From NCBI RefSeq assembly GCF_035582795.1, contig NC_134368.1, forward strand, positions 41,903,501 through 41,967,500: a stretch of 64,000 nt of DNA, in the 5' to 3' direction. Below are positions 1 through 11,593 of this stretch, one piece after another; positions within the stretch are counted from its first letter, which is position 1, and each line of letters opens with the position of its first letter. Under the pieces are notes generated by a model. The model saw only the letters and a program-made list of their open reading frames with translations, did not search any database and was not told where the DNA came from. This DNA is from Mycteria americana (lineage: Eukaryota; Chordata; Aves; Ciconiiformes; Ciconiidae). The position numbers and the translations under genes were made by a program.

Positions 1-2237
1 ATGGCCTATTTTAGCACACAACTATGCAGGACTTGCACTTGAATGCTCCATGAAGTACTGACACTGATTTGATAAAGTAGCGTGTTTTGAAATAGAGGAA
101 ACTGAGCGTAGAACAGGTTGGCACTGAGCTTGCAAATTAATTGACACACTTAGTGACTCAGCTTCGAGACTGGGCTGTCATTGACCCAATAAACCAAATG
201 AGACAAATTGGTTTCAAGAAAGAAAGAAAGAAAAAAAAAAAAGAAATCTATTCTGAAGGCAGTCAGGTAAGTAATTTCTCACACAAAGTTCATATCTGTT
301 CTTTGATCTTCAAAATGCTGAGGAATAATTGAAAATCTTCCAGGATTAAACCTTATTCCTCTCACCCTGACTTTTATAAACAATACTGAAGCTCAACCCT
401 TTCTGGGCCACTTTTCTTTGTAAAGTTTGCTCTGAAGAATAAAACAATCCTGTCTCCAACTTCTATATGATTTTTGAACATAAAAATCCGCCCCTTTTGA
501 AGCTTTCACTGGGCAATGCAAGTTACCTCATTTTCCACCATATTCCTCCAGTCCTAATTCCAATTTAATTCCTCCTGTATTTAATTTAAATACTCGAATT
601 ATTTTCACTGGCTCATTAATAGTGGAATGCAAGGCATATGATATCTGTCATGCCTGGTGTGTCACGTTTGGCTTGGCTAACAATTTTCAGCCAAGTAAAC
701 TCGATGCAGGTTTGCTATCTCTACGTATCTTTGATTGTAAATTCCTCAGGGCAGTGACAGAGACCTCGACAAGGTACTGAAATCTACCAAACAAACATCA
801 GTAGTTAACCTGTACAGTAACTTTCCATGACTTCACTGATTGCCAAACACTTTTCACTACAATAGTTGCCAGTTAACCAGGAAAGTTCCTGAATATTGTA
901 GCAGCTTCAGAAGCTGATATAAATTTAAGCAGCATATTTAAACTGTTTCATAACCTAGGTAACATAACACAAGTCCTACTGGGCACCAAAATAGTAAACA
1001 TATTTGCGCCAAATCACTGGTTGTTGGGATTAACCAAACATATTCTTTGTTGACTATCTTCTATACACTGGCAAGATGTTCTTTCCATCATATCTCAATA
1101 CACTTATGGGGACATATAACACACAAAACAGCTGTATTGCTAATCAGTAACATACCTGTGTAAAGCACTAAAAGTCTCAACACTTCTGAAACCCATACAG
1201 ATTTGGCTGTGTCAACCAGAGAAGAAATAGGCCAAAATGACAAAGATAAACTTGTTAGGCTTCCAAGCCTGTAGCATAGTTTTTGTGCATTACTACAACA
1301 TGGCAAGGTATTCGATATAGATAAACACCATTATGTTTTACATGGTGATGATAGATGGTTCTTTCTTACTGAAGCTCCCCTCAATTTTTTCCACTTTCCC
1401 ATGGCTGCAGTCAACCCAAGTTGTAGGAAGCCTAAGTTTTCACATTCTGGCTTTTCATTACCACTACACTTAATTTGGAGCAAAACAGCTTACAAACGAA
1501 GGAAAGGGATTTTAAAGCACACTTGAGTTTCTGTCAGATTGCATTCTGTAGCAATCATCTGGTTCCCATCCATTCCTCAAAAAACCCCCGATATACCTTC
1601 TATCACTTTACTTCAACGATAATTCTACAAACTGAAATCAACAGAAATAATACACTAGAGATTCAATATGCTCTTAATGCCCTATTTGGGCAAGGCACAC
1701 TGACCATGGTTTGACCTTTATTCTTTTCCAGTTGTACGTTTGCCTTTCCAGGTACGTGGGAACATGGGTAAGGGGAGTGTATTTTAATCAAAGTCAAGAA
1801 AATTAAATAACTCACATTTTACAAATAAGATCACTTACCTTAATTGAAAACTCTCAATCACTGTGTGCAAAAGCCAGCTGGAGCACATATCAATGGACAA
1901 TTTTTATTATCCTGATTAAATTATTTATACTGATTAGAGGGAGATATCACTGGATACGGTATGCAGAAATTCTTAGACGTCAGAAGAGCTCATTGCTGTA
2001 AGGTAATGGCGTTTTTCTCCTTTTTGGAAAAAAGGGAAAAATCAGTAAATCCAGTTTAACTTTGGAAACTTTTCCTTCCATGTATTAATCCCTGACATGT
2101 ATAGAAGAGCATTTATAGTTCCACTTCCAAAGCATACTCTACAGTCACATATATTGCTTGAGAAATGTTTAATCTCCAGTCTCGTGGCCTCTCCACCTTC
2201 CTTGTTCTGAAGTGATTTCCTTATTTCTCTTACAATA
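1..2237. other. Intergenic, no gene recognised
   Basis: AT-rich single-copy-looking DNA with a short A/AAAG-rich tract near 221-245. Reading frames here are short, lack exon-like boundaries and resemble no protein I know. I see no RNA gene or recognisable repeat before the LTR that begins at 2238. Confidence 0.5.
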
Positions 2238-2781
2238 TGTTGTGGTTTAGCTCCAGTCGGCAATTAAGCACCACACCTGGTGGGATGGGGGGGAGAATCT
2301 GAAAAGCAAAAGTAAGAAAACTCATGGGCTGAGATATGAACAGTGTAATAATTGGGGAAAAAAAACCAAAATGTAATGGAAAGGAAAAATAACAAGAGAG
2401 GGAAAAAGGAACAAAACCCAGAGAAAAAACAAGCGATGCAACCACTCACCACCCACCGACCGGTGCCCAGCCAGTCCCCGAGCAGCAACCGCTACACCCT
2501 GGCCAACTCCTCCCAGTTTCTATACTGAGCGTGACGTCATATGGTATGGAATAGCCCTTTGGCCAGTTTGGGTCAGCTGTCCTGGCTGTGCCCCCTCCCA
2601 GCTTCTTCTGCACCTGGCAGAGCATGGGAAGCTGAAAAGTCTTTGCCTGGCGTAAGCATTAGTTAGCAACAACTAAAACATCAGTGTGTTATCAACATTG
2701 TTCCCATACTAAAATCCAAAACACAGCACTATAGCAGCTACTAGGAAGAAAATTAACTCTATCCCAGCCAAAACCGGGACA
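2238..2781 (-). mobile_element. Solo LTR of an avian endogenous retrovirus
   Basis: The segment is bounded by TG at one end and CA at the other and reads as an LTR on the minus strand. It shares long near-identical blocks with the LTR at 25604-26163, including the stretch around 2540-2640 (GGTCAGCTGTCCTGGCTGTG and flanks). On the minus strand a TATA-like AGTATAGAAACTGG lies near 2512-2525, just downstream of an intact palindromic CRE, TGACGTCA, at 2532-2539. The flanks carry a possible imperfect 5-bp target duplication (CAATA before, CAATG after). No internal retroviral genes adjoin it, so it is a solo LTR. The family is recognised from its avian consensus by memory; the exact subfamily name is not assigned. 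Confidence 0.8.
2532..2539. promoter_or_regulatory. CRE palindrome inside LTR
   Basis: A perfect TGACGTCA lies just upstream, in LTR orientation, of the TATA-like box. This is the expected place for an LTR enhancer element. The equivalent position in the second LTR reads TGACGGCA and is broken. Whether CREB/ATF proteins bind here is unknown. Confidence 0.5.
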
Positions 2782-4797
2782 CAATGATACCATTAGTATA
2801 GGCAGAACCAAGTTAACTCCACAACTGTAGTAAAAAACCCAAACAAAATGCGTGGAATATTTGTAAATTGTGGTTTCTATTATTTAAGAGCATAATTCTG
2901 CCTTGCTTCTAAACTTATTATTAACTGCTGTCCATGTTACAAGTAGATTGAATGCATTATCAGGCCTCTAAGAATTGTATACATGCACAGATAAACAGGT
3001 ATCCAAGGAAAGGACTATAAGTGTGTATATACATAGAAATTCTGACTATATGATAATGCACAGAAGTCTGTTTTCAAACATTTGGTAAGTCCAACTCAGA
3101 CAAAAAGTAGCATTACCTATCCAGTTTGCAAAATTCTATTTTGTCAGTCCAACAGTGATATTTTCAAAATATAACATTGTCCATTTTCCTCCTTTGTAAG
3201 ACATGAAAACACAGTTGCTGGCTGCTTATGATTAGTAGAAGTTCCCTTACCATTTTCCAAAGAACTTGGATAATGCAGCTACATTTAATTTGCAGCCTTA
3301 TATTCTCATAAATTGTCCTTTTGACTGGAAGAATAATTTCTCTTTTCTGCTCTAAGATACACCAACTTGTTATTAGTATCAAATACACATTGTATTAGAG
3401 TAATTTATTATTTTATGATGTAGACAGTGAGCTAGAAAATTTCGAGTGCCTAAAGATGATATTGCATCTAAATTTTAATTGGTTATTTTGAAGACTTCAA
3501 AATATTCTAAATACAAGTGCTTTCAGAGTCCTTCCTTTTCTTGTGAATGTTTGCACCAGTTTTGTAGAAATGAAAACACACAGATCTCACAAACAAACTA
3601 ACAAGTAGACAAAACTACCGTTCTTTGACCACAAGAAAACACAGAAAAAAAAATCACCTAAAAGTATAACAAGGATGCAAAAGTTATTTCTTGACCTAAA
3701 AATGTACTATTTAGTTGAAAAATATATCAATCCAGTAGTCATTCCCCCATATAAAGGGCATCAATATACTGATCTTTATTGCCACAACATGATGCACATC
3801 TAAAACATCCATGCAGAAATAGATTATTCACAGACACACCTTCAACAACCCAATGAAACACAGAAATTAGCATATTTTTGTCCCCAACTCCTCTCCTCCC
3901 AGTACACACAGGACAAATCCTTTTGTGTTTGGGATGTCCTACAAGAAACCTGAAACTTTGAGAAAGGCAAAGAGTTTCTCTCAAAAGGAAATATTTTAGA
4001 TTTCCTCTCTAGGAAGAAACTTGGGGGGAGAAATAAAGTTAATGCAGGATCTGGGTTGATATGGCCAATACTTTTTTTTCCTTTAAACAAATTAAGAATA
4101 GTCTTATGTAATTCTCTGGTATTTGAATTTGCTCACTTTCTCAATGTGGTTCCATAATGCCTTTTCTCTTCCTAGTAGCTTCGGATAGCCTTTTTGTTTC
4201 ATGACCTTGCAGAGTTGCTTGTGAAGCCCACGTTGCATTACAGACAGATAAACCTCTTCTACCTTCAAAGGTGGAAACAATAACTTCTCCACTATTTATA
4301 CACGTTTTTGAAAGTCTGAAGATCCAGAGTAAGAGGAGAATGCAGCATTACATAAAAAGTTTGTAGGTAGATTAATTTTTTATTTAAAAAAAACAGTTAT
4401 TCCTAATTTTTCCTACTGGACAGTCTAAAAAAAAGGCAGAACATACATTAACATCTTATAATATCAAAAGGCACATGGGTCTGAAAAATGAAGTCTTTGG
4501 ATGCCTCTCAGCTCTGTTCAAAACAATACTAATCTGTATTGTGAAAGCTCTTTTTGGGAATTCCTAGATTAAAGAATCTAGCAGATATTCTGTCCAGCTC
4601 TTTCTGGAAAGCAGTGCTAAAAGCCATCTCCAGAAAGCCTCCCAGCTACGTTTTCCAGTCCTTTGCAAACGCAGCAGTTTCTCCTGTATAAAATGAGAAG
4701 TTCTCAAGAGACATCTGCTGGAGACTCTCTAAAACAACATGTACAGTAAATTGTGGTTTTGTCAAAATACAGTTTTGCGATTTGTGTATTCTCCAAG
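2782..4797. other. Intergenic, no gene recognised
   Basis: AT-rich sequence between the LTR and the first CR1. The only protein-like frame is on the minus strand at 4104-4292 (62 codons, with a stretch VYLSVMQRGLHKQ). It lacks a convincing donor site and matches no family I recognise. I treat it as chance. Confidence 0.45.
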
Positions 4798-6408
4798 ACC
4801 TTCTTTAATGCCTTCTTTGCCTCAGTCTTTAATAGCAGGGCCAATTGTTCTCTGGGTACCCAGCCCCTGGAGTTGGAAGATAGGGACGGGGACCAGAATG
4901 GAGCCCCCATAATCCAGGGAGAAATGGTGAGTGACCTGCTGCACCACTTAGACACTCACAAGTCTATGGGGCCTGATGAGATCCACCCGAGAGTACTGAA
5001 GGAACTGGCAGATGTGCTCACCAAGCCCCTTTCCATCATTTACCAGCAGTCCTGGCTAACTGGGGAGGTCCTTGCTGACTGGAGATTAGCAAATGTGACG
5101 CCCATCTACAAAAAGGGCCGGAAGAAGGACCTACAGGCCTGTCAGCCTGACCTCGGTGCTGGGGAAGCTGATGGAGCAGATCATCCTGAGTGCTATCACA
5201 TGGCATGTAAAGGATAACCAAGGGATCAAGCCCAGCCAGCAAGGGTTCAGGAAAGGCAGGTCCGGCTTGACCCACCTGATCTCCTTCTACGACCAGGTGA
5301 CCCACCTAGTAGATGAGGGAAAGGCTGTGGATGTTGACTATCTAGACTTCAGTAAAGCCTTTGACACGGTTTCCCACAGCATTCTGCTGGAGAAACTGGC
5401 TGCTCATGGCTTGGACGGGTGTACTCTTCGCTGGGTAAAGAACTGGCTGGATGGCCGGGCCCAGAGAGTGGTGGTGAATGGAGTTTACTCCAGTTGGTGA
5501 CCGGTCACAAGCGGTGTTCCCCAGGGCTCTGTGCTGGGGCCAGTTCTGTTTAATATCTTTATCAATGATCTGGGCGAAGGGATCGAGTGCACCCTCAGTA
5601 AAGTTTGCAGATGACACCAAGTTGTGTGGGGGTGTTGATCTGCTGGAGGGTAGGAAGGCTCTGCAGAGGGACCTGGACAGGCTGGATCAATGGGCCCAGG
5701 TCAATTGTATGAGGTTTAACAAGGCCAAGTGCAAGGTCCTGTACTTGGGTCACAGCAACCCCATGCAACGCTACAGGCTTGGGGAAGAGTGGCTGGAAAG
5801 CTGCCAGGCAGAAAAGGACCTGGGGGTGTTGGTTGACAGCCGCCTGAATATGAGCCAGCAGTGTGCCCAGGTGGCCAAGAAAGCCAATGGCATCCTGGCT
5901 TGTATCAGGAATTAGTGTTGCCAGCAGGACTAGGGAAGGGATCGTGCCCCTGTACTCGGCACTGGTGAGGCCGCACCTCGAATACTGTGTTCAGTTTTGG
6001 GCCCCCCACTACAAGAGAGACATTGAGGTGCTGGAGCGTGTCCAGAGAAGGGCAACGAAGCTGGTGAAGGGTCTGGAGCAGAAGTCTGATGAGGAGTGGC
6101 TGAGGGAGCTGGGACTGTTTAGCCTGGAGAAAAGGAGGCTGAGGGGAGGCCTTATCACTCTCTACAACTACCTAAAAGGAGGTTGTGGAGAGGTGGGTGT
6201 TGGTCTCTTCTCCCAGGTAACAAGTGATAGGACAAGAGGAAATGGCCTCAAGTTGCGCCAGGGGAGGTTTAGACTGGATATTAGGAAATTTTTCTTCACT
6301 GAAAGGGTTATCAAGCATTGGAACAGGCTGCCCAGGGAAGTGGTTGAGTCACCATCCCTGGAAGTATTTAAAAGACGTTTGGATGAGGTGCTTAGGGACA
6401 TGGTATAA
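4798..6408 (+). pseudogene. CR1 reverse transcriptase ORF2 remnant
   Basis: Coding part of the LINE above. It reads in frame 1 to about 5132, frame 2 to about 5600 with one internal stop, frame 3 to about 5912, then frame 1 again to 6408. Joined blocks line up with the intact frame in the minus-strand CR1 at 7625-9585, from the KSMGP region to the C-terminus. The intact N-terminal endonuclease expected of a full CR1 ORF2 is missing through 5' truncation, which is usual for LINE insertions. Confidence 0.88.
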
Positions 6409-6495
6409 GTGGTGGTCTTGGTAGTGTTAGGTTTATGGTTGGACTCTATGATCTTAAAGGTCTTTTACAACCTATACGATTCTCTGATTCTGTGA
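4798..6495 (+). mobile_element. CR1 LINE, 5'-truncated and decayed
   Basis: The 3' portion of a CR1 retrotransposon ORF2 (reverse transcriptase) with a short 3' UTR. Visible motifs are palm motif [11 protein letters not shown] (near 5350-5380) and the FADDTKL catalytic block (near 5605-5625). The conserved C-terminal segment beginning [19 protein letters not shown] is near 6010. The tail ends in CR1-type octamers, ATTCTCTG then ATTCTGTG, at about 6479-6494. The endonuclease half is absent. The frame is broken by a shift near 5132, a TGA at 5498-5500, a shift near 5600 and a shift near 5912, so the copy is dead. The final coding frame ends with TAA at 6406-6408. Confidence 0.93.
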
Positions 6496-7544
6496 AGACA
6501 CACTGCTATATGAAGTACAGGCTTTCAAGTATTGCCTTATGAGATTTGTACTGGATCTCCATGATTAAGGAATTTTAAAAATCAGAATATGGATTTGTGG
6601 GTGCACATGAAATTCCCCTCCCTGATGGGCCAGAGAGACCAATCAGTCCTGCTGAATGAAATACACGGCAGCAAAATTCATACTGATATAAACACTTACG
6701 AAAGGCACCTTGTTAAATTGAGCAGAGGCATTAGTTAAAACTCTCAATTAACTTCTAAGGGGGGAGGGGTACACCCACCCCCAAAAAAACCCTATCTGCC
6801 TCATCTTGAAAAACTGTAGGATACTTAAAAGCCAATAATACTTAAGGTAGGGGGCATTTTGTTTCTTATCAAACCAAAATATTTTTTCCTTGTAGAAACT
6901 TCTACTCTGTATGTTTTGATGACAAACCTTAGCCCTGATTTTACCTTTGGGCTAAAAGATGCAAAGGTTTCTCATCATCGTTGGTGTTCCCTCACCATAC
7001 ATTATCTAAACAGACACCTCATTGCTCAGAGTGCTGCTTATGGCTTCTAACCACAAAACAAAGGGCAAGAAAGCAGTTATATATATTTTAAATAAATTAT
7101 ACTAAAATCCAGGCATAATGGAAGTTACCGAAATTTTGTATCACTCAGGATTTGACTAACTGCAATAATAAAACATCAGTAATTATTTTAGTTATAATTG
7201 GCTAGGTTATCACAACACTCTTTCAGTTTTTGCAGAACAATTCATTTTAGCTCAGAAAAGTTAAAAAATGCACCTACACCGCCATCTTGTGGAAAGTATC
7301 CATTTTGTATTGATTGGACTTCTTCCTTTGCTGGATCAAACACTATTTCAGAAGGAAATTTCCTTTTATTTTAGTATGCTGCTCTCACCTATTAGACATG
7401 TAAACATTTTTTTACTAGGACAGTATCAGTTTAACTTGAACTCATTTTCCTACTCTATAACATAAAAAACATGAGATAGATCCCGCACCGAACTTGTGGT
7501 TTAAAGAGCAACTCAGCTAAAACCAGTAACTGAGAGAGGAAAAA
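6496..7544. other. Spacer between the inverted CR1 copies
   Basis: About 1.05 kb of ordinary AT-rich sequence with no gene recognised. It forms the loop between two inverted CR1 arms. It contains the CTCF-like motif at 7278-7292. Confidence 0.5.
7278..7292 (-). promoter_or_regulatory. CTCF-like motif
   Basis: On the minus strand this reads CCACAAGATGGCGGT. It differs at one position from the degenerate CTCF core CCASYAGRKGGCRSY (A where C/T is expected). Occupancy is not inferable from sequence. Confidence 0.3.
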
Positions 7545-9585
7545 TCATATCATAGAATCATTACGGTTGGAAAAGACCTCTAAGATCATCTAGTCCAACC
7601 GTCAGCCCAACATCTCCACGCCTACTAAACCATGTCCCGAAATGCCACATCTACACCTTTTTTGAACTCCTCCAGGGATGGTGACTCCACCACTTCCCTG
7701 GGCAGCCTGTTCCAATGCTTGACCACCCTTTCAGTAAAGAAATTTTTCCTAATATCCAATCTAAACCTCTCCTGATGCAACTTGAGGCTATTTCCTCTCA
7801 TCCTATAGCTAGTTACTTGGGAGAAGAAACCGACCCCCACCTCACTACAACCTCCTTTCAGGTAGTTGTAGAGAGCAATAAGGTCTCCCCTCAGCCTCTG
7901 CTTCTCCAGGCTAAACAATCTCAGTTCCCTCAGCCACTCCTCATCAGACTTCTGCTCCAGACCCTTCACCAGCTTCATTGCCCTTCTCTGGACACGCTCC
8001 AGCACCTCAATGTCTCTCTTGTAGTGAGGGGCCCAAAACTGAAGACAGCATTTGAGGTGCAGCCTCACCAGTGCCGAGTACAGGGGCACAATCACTTCCC
8101 TAGTCCTGCTGGCCACACTATTTCTGATACAAGCCAGGATGCTGTTGGCTTTCTTAGCCACCTGGCCACACTGCTGGCTCACATCCAGCCGGCTGTCAGC
8201 CAGCACCCCCAAGTCCTTTTCCACCAGGCAGCTTTCCAGCCACTCTTCCCCAAGCCTATAGCGTTGCATGGGGTTGCTGTGACCCAAGTGCAGGACCTTG
8301 CACTTGGCCTTGTTGAACTTCATAGAATTGGCCCCAGCCCATCGATCCAGCCTGTCCAGGTACCTCTGTAGAGCCTTCCTACCCTTGAGCAGATCGACAC
8401 TCCCACCCAATTTGGTGTCATCTGCAAACTTACTGAGGGTGCACTCGATCCCTTCATCCAGATCATTGATAAAGATATTAAAGAGAACTGGCCCCAACAC
8501 AGAGCCCTGGGGAACATCTCTTGTGACTGGCTGCCAACTGGATTTAACTCCATTCACCACAACTCTCTGGGCCCGGCCATCCAGCCAGTTTTTTACCCAG
8601 CAAAGAGTACACCCGCCTAAGCCATGAGCCACCAGCTTCTCCAGGAGAATGCTGTGGGAGACAGTGTCAAAGGCTTTACTAAAGTCCCAGTAGATAACAT
8701 CTACAGCCTTTCCCTCATCCACTAGGTGGGTCACCCGGTCGTCGTCGGAGATCAGGTGGGTCAAGCAGGACCTGCCTTTCATGAACCCATGCTGGCTGGG
8801 CCTGGACCTGGGCCTGGTCCAACTTATGGTTGGACTCGATGATCTTAAAGGTCTTTTCCAACCTATATGATTCTGTGATTCTGTGATCCCCTGGTTGGCC
8901 TGCAAATGCCCGTTGAGCGCACTCAGGATGAACCTCTCCATAATTTTCCCCAGTACCAAGGTCAGGCTGACAGGCCTGTGGTTCCCCAGATCCTCCTTCT
9001 GGCCCTTCTTGTAGATGGGTGTCACATTGGCAAGCCTCCAGTCAGCAAGGACCTCCCCTGTTAACCAGGACTGCTGATAAATGATGGAGAGTGGCTTGGC
9101 AAGCTCCTCCACCAGCTCCCTCAGTACTCTCAGGTGGATCCCCTCTGGCCCCATAGACTTGTGGGTGTCCAGGTGGTGTAGCAGGTCGTTAACTGCTTCC
9201 TGGATTATGGGGGGTTTATTCTGCTCTCCACCCCTGTCTTCCTGCTCAGGGGGCTGAATACCCTGGGGATAACTGGTCTGACTAGTAAAGACTGAGGCAA
9301 AGGCAGCATTAAGTACCTCAGCCTTTTCCTCATCCTTGGTGGCAATGTTCCCCCCCACATCCAGTAAAGTAAGGAGATTCTCCTTGGCTCTCTTTTTGTT
9401 GTTAATGTATTTGTAAAAACATTTTTTGTTATTTCTTACAACAGTGGCCATATTGAGTTCTAGCTGGGCTTTTGTCTTTCTAATTTTCTCTCTGCATGAC
9501 TTGATGAGATCCCTGTACTCTTCTTGAGTTGCCTGCCCCTTCTTCCAAAAGTGGTAAACTCTCCGTTTTTTCCTGAGTCCCAGCA
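7545..9585 (-). mobile_element. CR1 LINE, 5'-truncated, ORF largely intact
   Basis: A second CR1 copy on the minus strand, lacking the endonuclease half but with an uninterrupted reverse transcriptase frame. Its 3' UTR is very short, and its tail at about 7545-7560 carries an ATTCTATG-type octamer. It is therefore a different subfamily from the plus-strand copy, which ends in ATTCTGTG. The host boundary at the 5' end is near 9575-9595, where the frame changes from [14 protein letters not shown] to unrelated codons. An 81-bp antisense CR1 tail is nested at 8804-8884. Confidence 0.94.
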
Positions 9586-9595
9586 AAAGTATCAC
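7625..9595 (-). CDS. CR1 ORF2-like reverse transcriptase (truncated)
   Basis: A 656-codon open frame encoding a CR1-type reverse transcriptase without the N-terminal APE endonuclease. Recognisable blocks in order are [20 protein letters not shown] near the N-terminus, [16 protein letters not shown], then motif [11 protein letters not shown]. These are followed by the [19 protein letters not shown] motif B block, FADDTKL (catalytic ADD) and the C-terminal [20 protein letters not shown] region. No stop or frameshift interrupts it. The first dozen codons probably derive from host flank, so the ATG at 9593-9595 is unlikely to be the native start. About 27 codons in the middle ([13 protein letters not shown] and following) come from the nested insertion. 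Such a protein would be expected to be inactive for self-mobilisation without the endonuclease. I regard it as a retrotransposon remnant, not a host gene. Confidence 0.85.
   Translation of the reverse strand: MILLLGLRKKRRVYHFWKKGQATQEEYRDLIKSCREKIRKTKAQLELNMATVVRNNKKCFYKYINNKKRAKENLLTLLDVGGNIATKDEEKAEVLNAAFASVFTSQTSYPQGIQPPEQEDRGGEQNKPPIIQEAVNDLLHHLDTHKSMGPEGIHLRVLRELVEELAKPLSIIYQQSWLTGEVLADWRLANVTPIYKKGQKEDLGNHRPVSLTLVLGKIMERFILSALNGHLQANQGITESQNHIGWKRPLRSSSPTISWTRPRSRPSQHGFMKGRSCLTHLISDDDRVTHLVDEGKAVDVIYWDFSKAFDTVSHSILLEKLVAHGLGGCTLCWVKNWLDGRAQRVVVNGVKSSWQPVTRDVPQGSVLGPVLFNIFINDLDEGIECTLSKFADDTKLGGSVDLLKGRKALQRYLDRLDRWAGANSMKFNKAKCKVLHLGHSNPMQRYRLGEEWLESCLVEKDLGVLADSRLDVSQQCGQVAKKANSILACIRNSVASRTREVIVPLYSALVRLHLKCCLQFWAPHYKRDIEVLERVQRRAMKLVKGLEQKSDEEWLRELRLFSLEKQRLRGDLIALYNYLKGGCSEVGVGFFSQVTSYRMRGNSLKLHQERFRLDIRKNFFTERVVKHWNRLPREVVESPSLEEFKKGVDVAFRDMV
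8804..8884 (+). mobile_element. CR1 3'-tail nested inside the minus-strand CR1
   Basis: Plus-strand sequence TATGGTTGGACTCGATGATC leading to two copies of ATTCTGTG interrupts the minus-strand CR1 frame. It occurs between the codons normally encoding NQGI and PSQHGF. The same tail ends the plus-strand CR1 at 6432-6495. The inserted length is 81 bp (27 codons), so the host frame stays open. A GGCCTG-containing direct repeat flanks its left side (8799-8816), a possible microduplication. The exact borders may shift by a few bases. Confidence 0.85.
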
Positions 9596-11487
9596 GCTGA
9601 ATGCATCTCAGTGACCAACTTTTTGAATGTACTCATTTTCCAGAACCAGCTTTGTAAAATCCCCCTTTCAAACACATCCTCTCCCCTACAATTTAACCTT
9701 TACATGCTCAGCAGCTCCAACAAGGCCCCCAGTAACACCTGTACAACATTTCTCACCCTCAGAGGAGCCGACACTGAGCAGAATTCATGGCCAGACTGGG
9801 ACCAGCTCTGCAGTGAATATGAAGGAAGCACCTGTGTAAGGAGCTCTCCATCACCCTTTACAGGTTAAAACACACTTCCTCCCCACTATAGCCTGTAAGA
9901 ACCACAATGTATGTATTTTTCACTCAGGGCTGATAAGTAACCATTATTCATTTACAATTAGTGTTATATCAGGTAGACTCAGTGAAAGGATAAGAACTTG
10001 TCCAATTTTCTATTTGCCTGAATTTCATTATATTGAGATTGATAATGTTGAAGGAACCATCCATAAAAGTGAAAAAAAAACAAAATACCACAACACAGGG
10101 TACAAAACTTTGCAGCATGAACTATAACTGCAGCAAAACTACAGTTGGGATCAAGTCTGAAGTTTTGCAGATGTGCTCTGATGCGTCTTTTATGGGCTGT
10201 CAGTTTGATATATTTGACAAACGTCATCAAGTCTTCCACACTTTCACCTGGACCTACTCTATCTTCACATCAATCTCCCTAATTCTTCTCACTTATCCCT
10301 CTCTTCCACACTTCCACAGGCCACTACGAGTATGAATATATCTTGGTGCACACTACATCCCCCAAACAGCTCTAAGAAAATACTTTGGCATTCTTGAGGT
10401 GATGAAGATTCTGCAATATTTTCTTAAGACAGCGTTACTTTATTGTCTCCAGCAGGAAGACTACTGAATTCCAAGATCCTGAATGCCACAAAAGAGGCCA
10501 TCTGGGAATTGTTTGTCCCCAAAACACAAACAAGCCAACCGTTGTCCATCATGTACAGGGCAGAGGAGGTTACTGGGCAAAGGGGGTGGGAGACCAACAG
10601 TAGCATGGCACATGTTTTACTTGAGTGAAAACTGCAACAAACAATGAGACCCTCCTCAGTTATGATGAACTACTGAGAAAGAGACAACCACTATGTCTAC
10701 TCCAGACCATAAATACCAGTTGTCACTGGAAGAGCAAAGAGAAACTAGATGTTGGTAATCCAGGAATTCAAGTATGTAGCATACCAATTAACGACCATGA
10801 TATGGTATTTTACAAAGTATACTTACAGAGACATTATCAGAGATAAAGAAACCTTGAAGTCTTAATAAAATTCTGACCTCCTCAGCATGGTAGACTTCTG
10901 AATTAGACAAACAAGTTTTCTGACTGAAAGTAGAACAACAAGCTGTCAAGGCTTTTACAGTCAGAGTTGAACTTAAAAATAAACTTACAATCATCCTTAT
11001 GACATATAGGACCACATGCCTGGAGAGGGGTTCAATTTCCAGTCACAAAATCTGGCTATTTTTTATTGCCATCATGCATTTAAAAAACAAAAACAACCCC
11101 CCCCAAAAAACCCAGGTAATTCTCCATCTGCAAGTGGCTAGTTGGATTGGGAACTTCAACGCATTAATTTCTTTCACAGCTCCCGGGCTGAGCTGGGGTT
11201 TGCATTAGCAAGAAGCGCCGTTCTATCAAAAATATGCTCTGTTTTTCTCCTGCAAATACAGGATCATCTTCTGCATAGCCTATTAAATCTGTCCGGTTTT
11301 GCACATCTGTTAAAATGGAGAAGTCAATGTGCTTTAAAACAGAATGAAAAGGTAAAACTTCTGCTTCCACAACCAAGTACTATATTAAAGTTTTTAAAAA
11401 CAGTAAGTACAAAGCTGCTTACGTATTTACGATTATAGGAAATAACTCTAAACATTTACTTATGTAAAGATGTGAATTAGTCCCTAC

Positions 11488-11593
11488 CCATCCTGGTCTT
11501 CTCCCCTCTGGCCTCCTCAGGCTCTTCTTCAAGCACAGCAGCAGCACCACCACCACCTTCTTGGCCCAGTTCAGAAACCCTCATCTCCACCTG
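11488..11593 (-). other. Exon-like GC-rich block, unknown gene
   Basis: On the minus strand a pyrimidine-rich run ending CTCTTGCACCTCTGCAG looks like a strong acceptor. It is followed by 106 nt open in one frame and then G|GTAGGGA as a donor. The encoded peptide starts QVEMRVSELGQEGGGGAAAV and continues as an acidic LEEEPEEARGEK run. GC content is clearly above the flanking AT-rich DNA, and in-frame stops appear soon after the donor, as for an exon. An alternative acceptor three bases later would start it at 11590. I do not recognise the protein. It could be an exon of an unidentified gene or transcript, or a chance GC-rich simple sequence (CACCAC and GCAGCAG runs are present). Confidence 0.35.

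Noticed and set aside
4104-4292. Minus-strand 62-codon frame that looks protein-like
   Set aside because: It has a weak acceptor, no usable donor and no recognised family, and base composition equals its surroundings.
7715-8627. Plus-strand frames of 218 and 109 codons
   Set aside because: They are antisense shadows of the minus-strand CR1 reverse transcriptase.
9627-9868. Plus-strand frame with a possible donor at 9835 (CACCTGT|GTAAGG)
   Set aside because: No matching acceptor or protein resemblance. It begins in CR1-derived sequence.
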